Source: Vescimonas fastidiosa (GTDB lineage: Bacteria > Bacillota > Clostridia > Oscillospirales > Oscillospiraceae). Taken from it: a stretch of DNA of 64,000 nt. The stretch spans positions 744,001 through 808,000 of the forward strand of contig NZ_AP023416.1 of assembly GCF_018326305.1 (NCBI RefSeq), given 5' to 3'. The stretch's first letter is position 1; every line of letters begins with the position of its first letter. The position numbers and the translations under genes are program-made. Shown here piece after piece: positions 8,493-15,660 of this stretch. The notes beneath the pieces were generated by a model that saw only the letters and a program-made list of their open reading frames with translations, was not told where the DNA came from and did no database searches.

Positions 8493-8620
8493 TGTCGAAA
8501 ATTTCTTCGGAATTTTCCGACAAAAGGCTTGCAGTCTGCTGCGCGCATAATTTTGCCGCAGGCGGGCGGCAAACTCTGCGAGGCTTTTTTAGACTGGATG
8601 GCGGCTCTGCCGCCATCCAG
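8493..8620 (+). repeat. Dispersed three-hairpin repeat D, copy 2
   Basis: Hairpin 1 TGTCGAAAATTTC/GGAATTTTCCGACA (8493-8521), linker GGCTTGCAGTCTGCTGCGCGC, hairpin 2 TTTGCCGC/GCGGCAAA (8553-8575), conserved ACTCTGCGAGGCTTTTTT, then a perfect 12-bp hairpin 3 CTGGATGGCGGC/GCCGCCATCCAG (8594-8620). Same plan as 52765-52993 with different stem sequences. Hairpin 1 may also end gap transcription. Confidence 0.7.
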
Positions 8621-8658
8621 GGTTAAGTATACTTTTGAGCGCAGGAAAGGAAACCGCT

Positions 8659-9435
8659 ATGCAGAACCATTCCATTTTGACCAACCGGCTGAGTATGGAC
8701 AGCAATATCCCCCTGTACAGCCAGTTGGTGGGCATTATTAAGCAGAGCATTTCCTCCGGTGAGCTGGGCGTGGGGGACCTGTTGCCCTCGGAGGCGGAGC
8801 TGTGCCGGGCTATGAACATCAGCCGCAACACCGTGCGACAGGCCATCGGAGAGCTGGAGGAGGAGGGACTGGTGGTGCGCAAGCGGGGCAAGGGCACCTT
8901 CGTGGCCGACCCCAATGCCCGGGCCAAATGCGTGCGCTACTCCTTCACCACGGAGATTTCCTCCATGGGTAAGATCCCCTCGTCTACCATGGTGGACTTC
9001 GGCATTGAGGTGCCGCCTCCGGAGGTGAGCCGGAAAATGCAGCTGCAGGAGGGCACCAAGGTCTACTGCTTTACCCGGGTGCGTAATGTGGACGGGGAGC
9101 CGCTGATCCTGGAAACCAGCTATTATCCCCAGTACATCTATCCCAACCTGACCCGGGAGCTGGTGCAGACCCACAGCTTTTACAGTCTCCTGTACCATGT
9201 GGGCATTACCCCCGCCGCGGCGGAGGACACCTACGAGGCGGTGGTGCTGGATGAGGTGCGGGCGAACCTGCTGGGGGTGCCCCAGGGGAGCTGCGCCTTT
9301 TACCACCAGCGCCGTACCCGCACCGAGGACGGACGCATTTATGAGTACACCTGCAGCTATATCCGGGGCGACCGGGTGACGCTGGATGTGCATATGCAGA
9401 AGAACAATATGACCTTTAATCGGACGGTCAGGTGA
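8659..9435 (+). CDS. GntR family transcriptional regulator, HutC/UTRA subfamily
   Basis: DNA-binding repressor or activator responding to a small metabolite, often a sugar phosphate or amino-acid derivative. In 258 residues: an N-terminal winged helix (about 16-80, with GDLLPSEAELCRAMNISRNT and GKGTF) and a C-terminal UTRA ligand domain (about 95-250). AGGAAAGG precedes the ATG at 8659. It stands alone, with no transporter or catabolic operon next to it, so the ligand and targets cannot be inferred. A terminator follows immediately. Confidence 0.93.
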   Translation: MQNHSILTNRLSMDSNIPLYSQLVGIIKQSISSGELGVGDLLPSEAELCRAMNISRNTVRQAIGELEEEGLVVRKRGKGTFVADPNARAKCVRYSFTTEISSMGKIPSSTMVDFGIEVPPPEVSRKMQLQEGTKVYCFTRVRNVDGEPLILETSYYPQYIYPNLTRELVQTHSFYSLLYHVGITPAAAEDTYEAVVLDEVRANLLGVPQGSCAFYHQRRTRTEDGRIYEYTCSYIRGDRVTLDVHMQKNNMTFNRTVR

Positions 9436-9441
9436 AAGAAA

Positions 9442-9479
9442 ATATCCGCTTCGCACGGGAGTGCGGGGCGGATTTTTTG
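9442..9479 (+). terminator. Rho-independent terminator of the gntR-type gene
   Basis: Stem ATCCGCTTCGCAC/GTGCGGGGCGGAT (9444-9456 with 9461-9473, with G-U pairs), GGGA loop, T6 run. Confidence 0.85.
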
Positions 9480-10007
9480 CAGGGGCAGGGGAATCCGCCG
9501 TTAGGCGGGAAGGCTTGGGGACGAGGGGACGGATTGCCACAGCCGGTGTGCGCACCGGCCTCGCAATGACACATTGCATGAAATGCGGTACGAGTCCGGG
9601 CGGGCGACCGCAAGGGTCGCCCCTACGGAGGGTTACAAGGAGTGCGATGTGGTGAAGAATCCCCCAGTCACGGCTTCGCCGTGCCAGCCCCCTTTAGGCA
9701 AGGGGGCCGAGAGGACGGGGGGACGGATTGCCGCAACCAGTGTGCGCACTGGCTTCGCAATGACAGGGGGTTTTGCAAGGGGTGCGGTAAGGCGGGCCGA
9801 TGTGGGGAGCGAATCGAGCGCCGCCGGTGGCGGATGAAGCGAGATGAGCGAGTGGCCGCGGTCAAAATTTCAAGCGACAGCCGTAAGGCAGCGCAGAAAT
9901 TTTGGGCACCGCAACAGGGTCATCGGCCCCTACGGAAGGTTACAAGGGAATACGGGGCAAATCCGGGTGGGCGGACGGGTTATTGGTGGTGCGGTGGGGA
10001 GAGGTGC
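9480..10007 (+). repeat. Intergenic repeat block (families A, B and full element C)
   Basis: No credible gene. A partial A unit at about 9489-9571 has an alternative hairpin TCCGCC/GGCGG. A B hairpin of the GGGCGACC/GGGTCGCCC type lies at about 9600-9625, and a full A unit at about 9656-9766. A B hairpin split by a 115-bp C element runs from 9794 to 9935. Confidence 0.8.
9806..9920 (+). mobile_element. 115-bp palindromic element C, copy 1, inside a B hairpin loop
   Basis: Sits between GGGCCGATGTGG (left arm) and CATCGGCCCCTACGG (right arm) of a B hairpin that is uninterrupted elsewhere (4091-4120). It contains hairpins CCGCC/GGCGG and AAAATTTC/GAAATTTT, the latter enclosing GCC-GTAA-GGC. No coding capacity. 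Exactly the same length as the three other copies. Confidence 0.75.
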
Positions 10008-10036
10008 AAAAAAGGCAGCGCGGAGGCGCTGCCTTT
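10008..10036 (-). terminator. Rho-independent terminator of sufCB
   Basis: Stem AAAGGCAGCGC/GCGCTGCCTTT (about 10011-10021 with 10026-10036), followed on the - strand by a T6 run. Confidence 0.85.
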
Positions 10037-10043
10037 ATGCTAT

Positions 10044-10973
10044 TTAGGCCAGGAAGCCCTTGAGGATGGTTTCTTCGGCTTCTTCGGGGGTGAGGCCCAG
10101 GGTCTCCAGCTTCAGGAGCTGGTCACCGGCGATCTTGCCGATGGCGGCTTCGTGGATGAGCTGGGCGTCGGGACAGTTGGCGGTGATGGCGGGGATGGAC
10201 TCGATATGGGCGTGGCCCATAATGATGGAGTCGCACTGGACATGGCCGAAGCACTGGCTATTGCCCACCATGACCGGGTGGAACACCTGCCGGGAATCGT
10301 CCTGGGCGACGGAGCGGGAAATGACACGGCCCTTGGCGTCCTCGCCGTTGAGCTCGATATGCATATCGCTCTCGGCCTCCTGGCTGCCATGGGTCAGCAG
10401 ACGCTCCGTGACCACCACCTCGCTGCCCTTATCACAGTAAAAACGGGTGTCGCGCTTGGTGGAGTCGATGCCGCGAATCTGGACGGTATCCATCTGCATG
10501 GTGGAGTTTTCACCCAGGTGGACGATGGTTTGGGGGTTCATCACATTGCGGCCCGTCTCGCCGGGGGCGTCCTCGCCATAGTGCTTTTCGGAATAGCGGA
10601 CCCGGCTGTTTTTACCGATATAGAAGGTATGCACGCCGTCGTGGCGGCTCTCATTGCAGCCGGAATTATGGATGCCGCAGCCGGCGACGATCTCCACATC
10701 ACAGTCATCGCCTACATAGAAATCGTTATACACCAGCTCGGAAAGGCCCGTTTTGCTGATGATGACGGGGATGTGGCACTGCTCGCCCTTGGTGCCGGGC
10801 TTGATGCGGATGTCGATGCCCTGCTTGCCGTCGGTCTTGGGGGTGATCTCAATGTGCTCAGTGGACTGGCGGGCCTCGCAGCCGCTGTCCTTGCGGATAT
10901 TGAAGGCGCCTACGGGCTTGCCGGTGAGGTCTGCGATCTTCTCCAGCAGCTTGGCGTCAATGTCGGTAATCAT
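10044..10973 (-). CDS. sufB: SufB/SufD-family Fe-S cluster assembly scaffold, short form
   Basis: Scaffold partner of the SufC ATPase in iron-sulfur cluster assembly. The 309 residues cover the right-handed beta-helix core of SufB/SufD and C-terminal helices ending HEAAIGKIAGDQLLKL...GLTPEEAEETIL, the SufC-binding region. It lacks the long N-terminal domain of the roughly 490-residue E. coli SufB. The start overlaps the sufC stop by 4 bp (ATGA), so the two are translationally coupled. No sufD, sufS, sufU or iscR is adjacent, so this is the minimal two-gene form found in anaerobic Clostridia and archaea (called SmsCB by some). It probably works as a B2C2-type complex. Confidence 0.9.
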   Translation of the reverse strand: MITDIDAKLLEKIADLTGKPVGAFNIRKDSGCEARQSTEHIEITPKTDGKQGIDIRIKPGTKGEQCHIPVIISKTGLSELVYNDFYVGDDCDVEIVAGCGIHNSGCNESRHDGVHTFYIGKNSRVRYSEKHYGEDAPGETGRNVMNPQTIVHLGENSTMQMDTVQIRGIDSTKRDTRFYCDKGSEVVVTERLLTHGSQEAESDMHIELNGEDAKGRVISRSVAQDDSRQVFHPVMVGNSQCFGHVQCDSIIMGHAHIESIPAITANCPDAQLIHEAAIGKIAGDQLLKLETLGLTPEEAEETILKGFLA

Positions 10974-11710
10974 AGCTTGGCCTCCTTTTTCTCCAGTACC
11001 GGGCAGCTGCCCAGGGTGTCCGCCAGGATCAGGGGGAAAATCTCCTCCGTGGTGCCCCGGTGGGCAATGGCGCCGCCGGAGACCACGATGATCTCGTCCG
11101 CCAGCTGGATGATGCGCTCCTGGTGGGAAATGATGATCATGGTGGAGCGGCCCTCGTTATGAATTTGCTCGAAGGTCTCGGTGAGGCGGGCAAAGCTCCA
11201 AAGGTCAATGCCGGCTTCGGGCTCATCGAAGATCATAAGCTGACTGTTCCGGGCCAGAATGGTGGCGATCTCGATACGCTTGACCTCGCCGCCGGAGAGG
11301 GAGACATCTACCTCCCGGTCCAGATAGTCATTGGCGCACAGGCCTACACGGGTCAGGTACTGACAGCAGCGGTCCTTGGAGAGCTTTTCACTGCCGGCGG
11401 ACAGAAGCAGCAGGTCGTGAACGGTGATGCCCTTGAAGCGGGGGGGCTGCTGGAAACCGTAGCTGATGCCCAGACGGGCGCGGTCGGTGATGGAGAGGTC
11501 CGTGATGTCCCGGCCGTTATAGAGGATTTGACCACCGGTGGGGCGGACCAGGCCCATGATGATCTTGGCCAGAGTGGTCTTGCCGCCGCCGTTGGGGCCG
11601 GTGAACACCACCAGCTTATGGTCGGGGATGGTCAGGTCAATGTGGTTGAGGATGTCTGTTTCACCCTCCGGCGTGGAGACACGATAGCAGATGTCTTTCA
11701 GCTCTAACAT
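10970..11710 (-). CDS. sufC: SufC Fe-S assembly ATPase
   Basis: Cytoplasmic ABC-type ATPase that drives conformational change in the SufB-type scaffold. 246 residues: Walker A GPNGGGKT at 38-45, signature LSGGE at 138-142, Walker B LMIFDEPEAG near 158-167, H-loop His196. The motif order and the lack of membrane segments match SufC rather than a transporter, and the downstream sufB overlap confirms it. AAGGAGG precedes the ATG. Promoter not clearly identified. Confidence 0.95.
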   Translation of the reverse strand: MLELKDICYRVSTPEGETDILNHIDLTIPDHKLVVFTGPNGGGKTTLAKIIMGLVRPTGGQILYNGRDITDLSITDRARLGISYGFQQPPRFKGITVHDLLLLSAGSEKLSKDRCCQYLTRVGLCANDYLDREVDVSLSGGEVKRIEIATILARNSQLMIFDEPEAGIDLWSFARLTETFEQIHNEGRSTMIIISHQERIIQLADEIIVVSGGAIAHRGTTEEIFPLILADTLGSCPVLEKKEAKL

Positions 11711-12014
11711 GAAAAAATTCCTCCTTTTGAGGTTTTCTCGGGGATACTATACCAATTTTTGCCGCAAAATGGATGTGATAATTGCAACAAAATACGAAAA
11801 TCGACAAATTGGTTTCATTATTATAACAGACTGCGCAGGGAAAAGCAATGGACGCAGGGGCATTTTACCTATTTTTCCCGGAGGGAGAGGGATTTATGAG
11901 AGGAGAGGAAAGGTGTTTGGGGGACGGGGGATGCGGATGGTGCCGCACTCGGAGACGGTGACGGCGTATTTGAGCTGCTGGAGCTTTCTGGTGGGCGCTC
12001 CTTTTCTATACTTT
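11711..12014. other. Non-coding gap upstream of sufC
   Basis: 304 bp between the sufC start and the end of the next - strand gene. It is AT-rich near sufC with TATAGT (11746-11751), a possible -10, but no -35 at proper spacing. No repeat or credible gene seen. Confidence 0.4.
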
Positions 12015-13028
12015 TTATTCGTCCCAGTAGCCCACAGATTCCAGAAACGCAAGCACATCGGCCTTGTCCTCCTGCGTGGTAAAAACATAAAGCAGCATCT
12101 GCCCAATGCAGATCTTCGCCGAAAAATTCGTGGGGGTGTCAACGGCATAGACCTGATGGGAAAGGGTATTGCTCTCCGTCACCTCGCCCGTAATCGGGAG
12201 GGTCATGCCGGCATATAAGCGGCGGCAGCTGTCTGCGGAATCCATCTTGCATAGATCCAGCCGCAGGGAGCTCTCGTACACGGACACGGAGCGGCTCAGC
12301 ATGGAACCGACGCCCCAGCTCTCGCGGAGATCCTCCGTGGAGTCTGCGGCGGCGTACCCGGCAGACACGGCGGCATTGCGAAACTCGTCCGGGCTTGCGA
12401 TATTTGATGTGAGGAAAAATTTCACGAACAGGACAACGGCGGCGAACGCAAGTAGCCAAGCCGCAAGCCGGGGAACCCACTGCTTCGCCGGGATCTTTGC
12501 AATGGCCGATGAATCAAACCCTGTGTCTGTCTTCGAAACCGATTCATTCGGTTTCCCCGTGCGTCCCTTTTGCAGAAGCTCACGAACCAGACCGATCACT
12601 CCCGAGAGGTAAACCCCCACCGCCGCAATGGCCGTTCCCAAAACCAGAAGAACCACCAGATCACGGGTATGGGGAGAGAGGGTGGTCGTGCTCTCCTCCG
12701 GCGCCTCCGGGTCGTATTTCACGGTGATGACATCCCCCACCAAACGGGGCGATGACAGCTGTCCCGATTTGCCGGTATAGTTTTCCCCATTCACTGTATA
12801 CTCGTATACGAGGGTGTAATAGGTACTGCTTCTGTTACCGCTCCCGTGGGAGCGGACAACATGGCTGGAGACATCCGTGACCGTTGCCTGCGTGGTGAGC
12901 CAGTCGTTCTGGCGGGATTGCTCTGCATAGTCCTTGATCCCGTTCACGATCAGGTAGATGCCTGCGATCATCAGCACATAGCCTATGAATCGAAAACGAG
13001 CGAAAAATGTTTTGTATTGCTTCCACAT
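12015..13028 (-). CDS. DUF3592-like membrane protein
   Basis: 337 residues with three hydrophobic segments: near 14-33 (FIGYVLMIAGIYLIVNGI), about 138-165, and about 195-215. Between the first two lies a beta-rich domain (TTQATVTDVSSH...YTLVYEYTVNGENYTG...DVITVKYDPEAPEES) typical of DUF3592 proteins. The C-terminal extracellular region has no match I recognise. Function unknown. Start 13028 is preferred because CAGGAGAT lies 7 bp upstream. It is divergent from the ferritin-like gene. Confidence 0.75.
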   Translation of the reverse strand: MWKQYKTFFARFRFIGYVLMIAGIYLIVNGIKDYAEQSRQNDWLTTQATVTDVSSHVVRSHGSGNRSSTYYTLVYEYTVNGENYTGKSGQLSSPRLVGDVITVKYDPEAPEESTTTLSPHTRDLVVLLVLGTAIAAVGVYLSGVIGLVRELLQKGRTGKPNESVSKTDTGFDSSAIAKIPAKQWVPRLAAWLLAFAAVVLFVKFFLTSNIASPDEFRNAAVSAGYAAADSTEDLRESWGVGSMLSRSVSVYESSLRLDLCKMDSADSCRRLYAGMTLPITGEVTESNTLSHQVYAVDTPTNFSAKICIGQMLLYVFTTQEDKADVLAFLESVGYWDE

Positions 13029-13153
13029 TTTTATGATCTCCTGCTCCATGCCGTCATTTATATATAAAATAAGTGTAACCGATTTCCGGAAAAATGTAAA
13101 GCATTTCGGGGCGGGCGCATACACTGTACGGAAAACGGAAAGGGGGATGCGGT

Positions 13154-13687
13154 ATGGATACGGAACAGACCGTGGAGCAGAAAAGGGCCATTTGGCAGAG
13201 GGTGAACCCTACTTTGCAGCCTTACCCGGCGGAGGCGGACGCGGTGAATGTGTGCTGCATGGGGGTGAACGCCCGGGAGGATGTGGAGGTCATACAGGGC
13301 TTTATTGAGGAGGAGCTGGCGGACCGGCGGAGCTATCTGGCCTGCGCAGGGATGGCCCCGAATGCCGCGGCGCGGCAGGTGATGCGGCGGCTGGCGGCGG
13401 AGGAGGGGGGACACGCCCGAAAGCTCATGGGGGTATACTATCTGGTGACGGGACAGGTGTACTGCCCGGCGGTGAGCGGCGGGTGCGAGAAATGCCCGGG
13501 GTCCTGGCGAGAGCTGCTGCGGCTGCGATATCACCAGGAGAGCTGCGGGGGACTGAACTATCGCCGGGCCGGAGACGAGACTACGGACGAGTGCCTGGGG
13601 GAGATATTTTCGGAGCTTTCCAAGGACGAATACCGACACGCACGGCAGGTGCTGGGGCTTTTGGAAAAACTAATACCGATTCAATAA
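13154..13687 (+). CDS. Ferritin-like diiron protein
   Basis: 177 residues with a four-helix ferritin-like pattern: acidic helix GFIEEELADRRSY (about 49-61), E84xxH87, and a second E159xxH162, the ExxH pairs that bind two irons in rubrerythrin-type bundles. A Cys cluster lies between the helix pairs (C104, C111, C114) and CC at 34-35; these could bind a metal but do not form a classic rubredoxin domain. Likely role in iron or peroxide handling, by inference. AAAGGGGG precedes the ATG. Stands alone before the HD gene. Confidence 0.7.
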   Translation: MDTEQTVEQKRAIWQRVNPTLQPYPAEADAVNVCCMGVNAREDVEVIQGFIEEELADRRSYLACAGMAPNAAARQVMRRLAAEEGGHARKLMGVYYLVTGQVYCPAVSGGCEKCPGSWRELLRLRYHQESCGGLNYRRAGDETTDECLGEIFSELSKDEYRHARQVLGLLEKLIPIQ

Positions 13688-13694
13688 ATAGGTC

Positions 13695-13723
13695 TTGCGC
13701 AATGGGGAATTTGCTGATACAAT
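13695..13723 (+). promoter_or_regulatory. Promoter of the HD-domain gene
   Basis: TTGCGC (13695-13700), 17-bp spacer, TACAAT (13718-13723), 33 bp before the start codon. Confidence 0.7.
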
Positions 13724-13755
13724 AGGGCAAAATCAATACAAGGAGGACGCCCTTT

Positions 13756-14340
13756 ATGAAAGAGTGTATCAGCAGAGACGCGGCCTTGGCCGCACTGAAG
13801 AAGTATAACAAGGAGCCGTTTCACATTCAGCACGCCCTAACCGTAGAGGGCGCTATGCGCTGGTATGCAAACGAGCTGGGCTATGGCGAGGACGCGGATT
13901 TCTGGGCCACGGTGGGCCTGCTCCACGACATCGACTTTGAGCAGTGGCCGGAGCAGCACTGCGTGAAGGCCCCGGAGCTTTTGCAGGAGGCCGGGTGCAG
14001 CCAGGAGTTTATTCACGCCGTGTGCAGCCACGGGTATGGCATCTGCTGTGATGTGGAGCCTACAGAGGAGATGGAGAAGGTGCTTTATGCAGCCGACGAG
14101 CTGACGGGGCTTATCGGCGCGGCGGCGCTGATGCGGCCCAGCAAGAGTGTGCAGGACATGGAGCTCAAGAGCATTAAGAAAAAGTTTAAGGACAAAAAGT
14201 TCGCCGCCGGATGCTCCCGGGATGTGATCATCACCGGGGCCGAGCGCCTGGGCTGGGAGCTGGATGTGCTGATGGAGAAAACTCTGGAGGCCATGCGCTC
14301 CTGCGAGACATTTGTGGCGGAGGAGCTGGCGAAGGCTTGA
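13756..14340 (+). CDS. HD domain-containing metal-dependent hydrolase
   Basis: 194 residues of the HD superfamily with His26, then H57-D58 in LLHDIDFEQWP and further conserved His/Asp (HGYG near 95, AADELTG near 117), enough for one metal centre. Proteins of this short form are widespread in Clostridia and usually annotated as hydrolases; the substrate (nucleotide or phosphate ester) cannot be told from sequence. AAGGAGG precedes the ATG. It has its own promoter and terminator. Confidence 0.88.
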   Translation: MKECISRDAALAALKKYNKEPFHIQHALTVEGAMRWYANELGYGEDADFWATVGLLHDIDFEQWPEQHCVKAPELLQEAGCSQEFIHAVCSHGYGICCDVEPTEEMEKVLYAADELTGLIGAAALMRPSKSVQDMELKSIKKKFKDKKFAAGCSRDVIITGAERLGWELDVLMEKTLEAMRSCETFVAEELAKA

Positions 14341-14370
14341 GGGTTTGATAGAAGCTGAATATTTTTTATG

Positions 14371-14400
14371 GCAAGGTCCCTGCGGGGGCCTTGTTTTTTT
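14371..14400 (+). terminator. Rho-independent terminator of the HD-domain gene
   Basis: CAAGGTCCC/GGGGCCTTG stem with TGCG loop and T7 run. Confidence 0.85.
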
Positions 14401-15000
14401 GCGTTTTGGGGAGCTTGGGGACGGGGGATGCGGATTGCCACGGCCAGTGTGCGCACCGGCTTCGCAATGACAGGGAGTTATACATGGGGTGCGGTGTGCG
14501 GCGGGACACATGGGTCCCGCCCTACAGCCGAGCATTTTGTAGGGCAGGGCCCGTGTGCCCTGCCGGGGGTACAGCACAAGACCGACGGGCGGACAGAGGC
14601 GTCCGCCCCTACGGAGGGCAACAAGAAGTGCGGTGGGGCGGGCCGATGTGGGGAGCAAACTGAGCGCTGCCAGTGGCAGAAGCAGCGAAGTGAGCGAGTG
14701 GCCGCGGTCAAAATTTCCAGCGTCCGCCGTAAGGCAGCGCAGAAATTTTGGGCACCGCAACAGGGTCATCGGCCCCTACGAAAGCGTATCTTGTGGTGCG
14801 TAGGGGAGGGGCTCTGCCCCTCCCGCGGGCGACCGCAAGGGTCGCCCCTACGGAGGGGTAACAAGGGGTGCGAAAGAAGAATCCCCCAGTCACGGCTTCG
14901 TCGTGCCAGCCCCCTTTAGGCAAGGGGGCCATGGAGACGGGGGATGCGGATTGCCACAGCCAGTGTGCGCACTGGCTTCGCAATGACAGTTTTATTTTTC
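14401..15000 (+). repeat. Intergenic repeat block (A, B, full element C) before the phage operon
   Basis: No credible gene. Partial A at about 14405-14473; B hairpins with several different stems (GGGACACATGGGTCCC, GCAGGGCCC..., GGGCGGACAGAGGCGTCCGCCC); a B hairpin split by element C (14638-14780); GGGAGGGGCTCTGCCCCTCCC; another GACC/GGTC hairpin; and a full A unit at about 14878-14988. Confidence 0.8.
14652..14766 (+). mobile_element. 115-bp element C, copy 2
   Basis: Same insertion context as copy 1: GGGCCGATGTGG on the left, CATCGGCCCCTACG on the right. Its hairpin reads CTGCC/GGCAG where copy 1 has CCGCC/GGCGG, a compensatory change. Confidence 0.75.
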
Positions 15001-15118
15001 ATGGAGGCGGTATTGAAGACGGTTTTTGCGGGGGTTGCCGGGGGAGGGGCAACGGGAAGGAAACTTTTGGCTTAATTTGGGGGAGGGTAGAGAGGTTTTT
15101 TGAAAGGAGATTTTTAAG

Positions 15119-15283
15119 ATGCGGGAGAGAGAATGGATTCGGTGTGACCGGTGTGACGGGGAAATTTATGAGGGGTCGGAATATTACCAGATCAACGGGC
15201 AGTGTGTGTGCAGAGAGTGCCTGGAGGAGTTTGCGGGGCATTGGTTTGCGCCGTTTCGGCTCATTGCGGGGGAGGAGCTATGA
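15119..15283 (+). CDS. Small zinc-ribbon protein heading the packaging operon
   Basis: 54 residues beginning MREREWIRCDRCDGE. CxxC pairs at positions 9/12 and 33/36 give a treble-clef or ribbon zinc site. AAAGGAG precedes the ATG, and the stop overlaps the terminase small subunit start by 4 bp (ATGA), so it belongs to the operon. Short CxxC proteins of this kind are frequent next to phage packaging genes, but no function is established. Confidence 0.75.
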   Translation: MREREWIRCDRCDGEIYEGSEYYQINGQCVCRECLEEFAGHWFAPFRLIAGEEL

Positions 15284-15660
15284 ACAGAAAAAGCAAGGCC
15301 TTTTGGGAGCAGGTGCGCGGGGCGTACGAGAGGGGCGAGGGCAGCTATCAGGAGCTGGCGGAGCGGTTCGGCGTGAGCAAGCGGACCATTTGCAGACACG
15401 GAAAAGACGAGGCATGGGAAAAAACGGAGCCGCTTCTGCGCCCGGAGCAGAGGGCTATGCGGGAGGTGACACAGAAGCTCCACAGCGCGGCGATGCGGGA
15501 GGTGGAGCGGCTGGAGGAGCAGGAGGCGGATGTGAAAACCATCCGGGATCTGACCGCTCTGGTGCGGGAGCTGAACCAGCTGGCTAAGTGCGACCGGGAG
15601 GACCGGACGGAGAGCCTGCGGGTGCAGTGGGGGGAGGAGACGGAGCAGTGGAGCGAGTGA
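15280..15660 (+). CDS. Phage terminase small subunit
   Basis: 126 residues. It recognises phage DNA and starts headful or site-specific packaging together with the large subunit. A helix-turn-helix lies at about 24-45 (YQELAERFGVSKRTICRHG), followed by a charged coiled-coil oligomerisation region (about 60-105). Start 15280 is fixed by the ATGA overlap with the preceding gene; the stop overlaps the large-subunit start (GTGA). The gene order confirms the assignment, which the small, divergent sequence alone would not. Confidence 0.85.
   Translation: MNRKSKAFWEQVRGAYERGEGSYQELAERFGVSKRTICRHGKDEAWEKTEPLLRPEQRAMREVTQKLHSAAMREVERLEEQEADVKTIRDLTALVRELNQLAKCDREDRTESLRVQWGEETEQWSE

Noticed and set aside
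9642..11162. 506-codon + strand frame
   Set aside because: Runs through repeat DNA and then antisense to sufB and sufC; no plausible protein.
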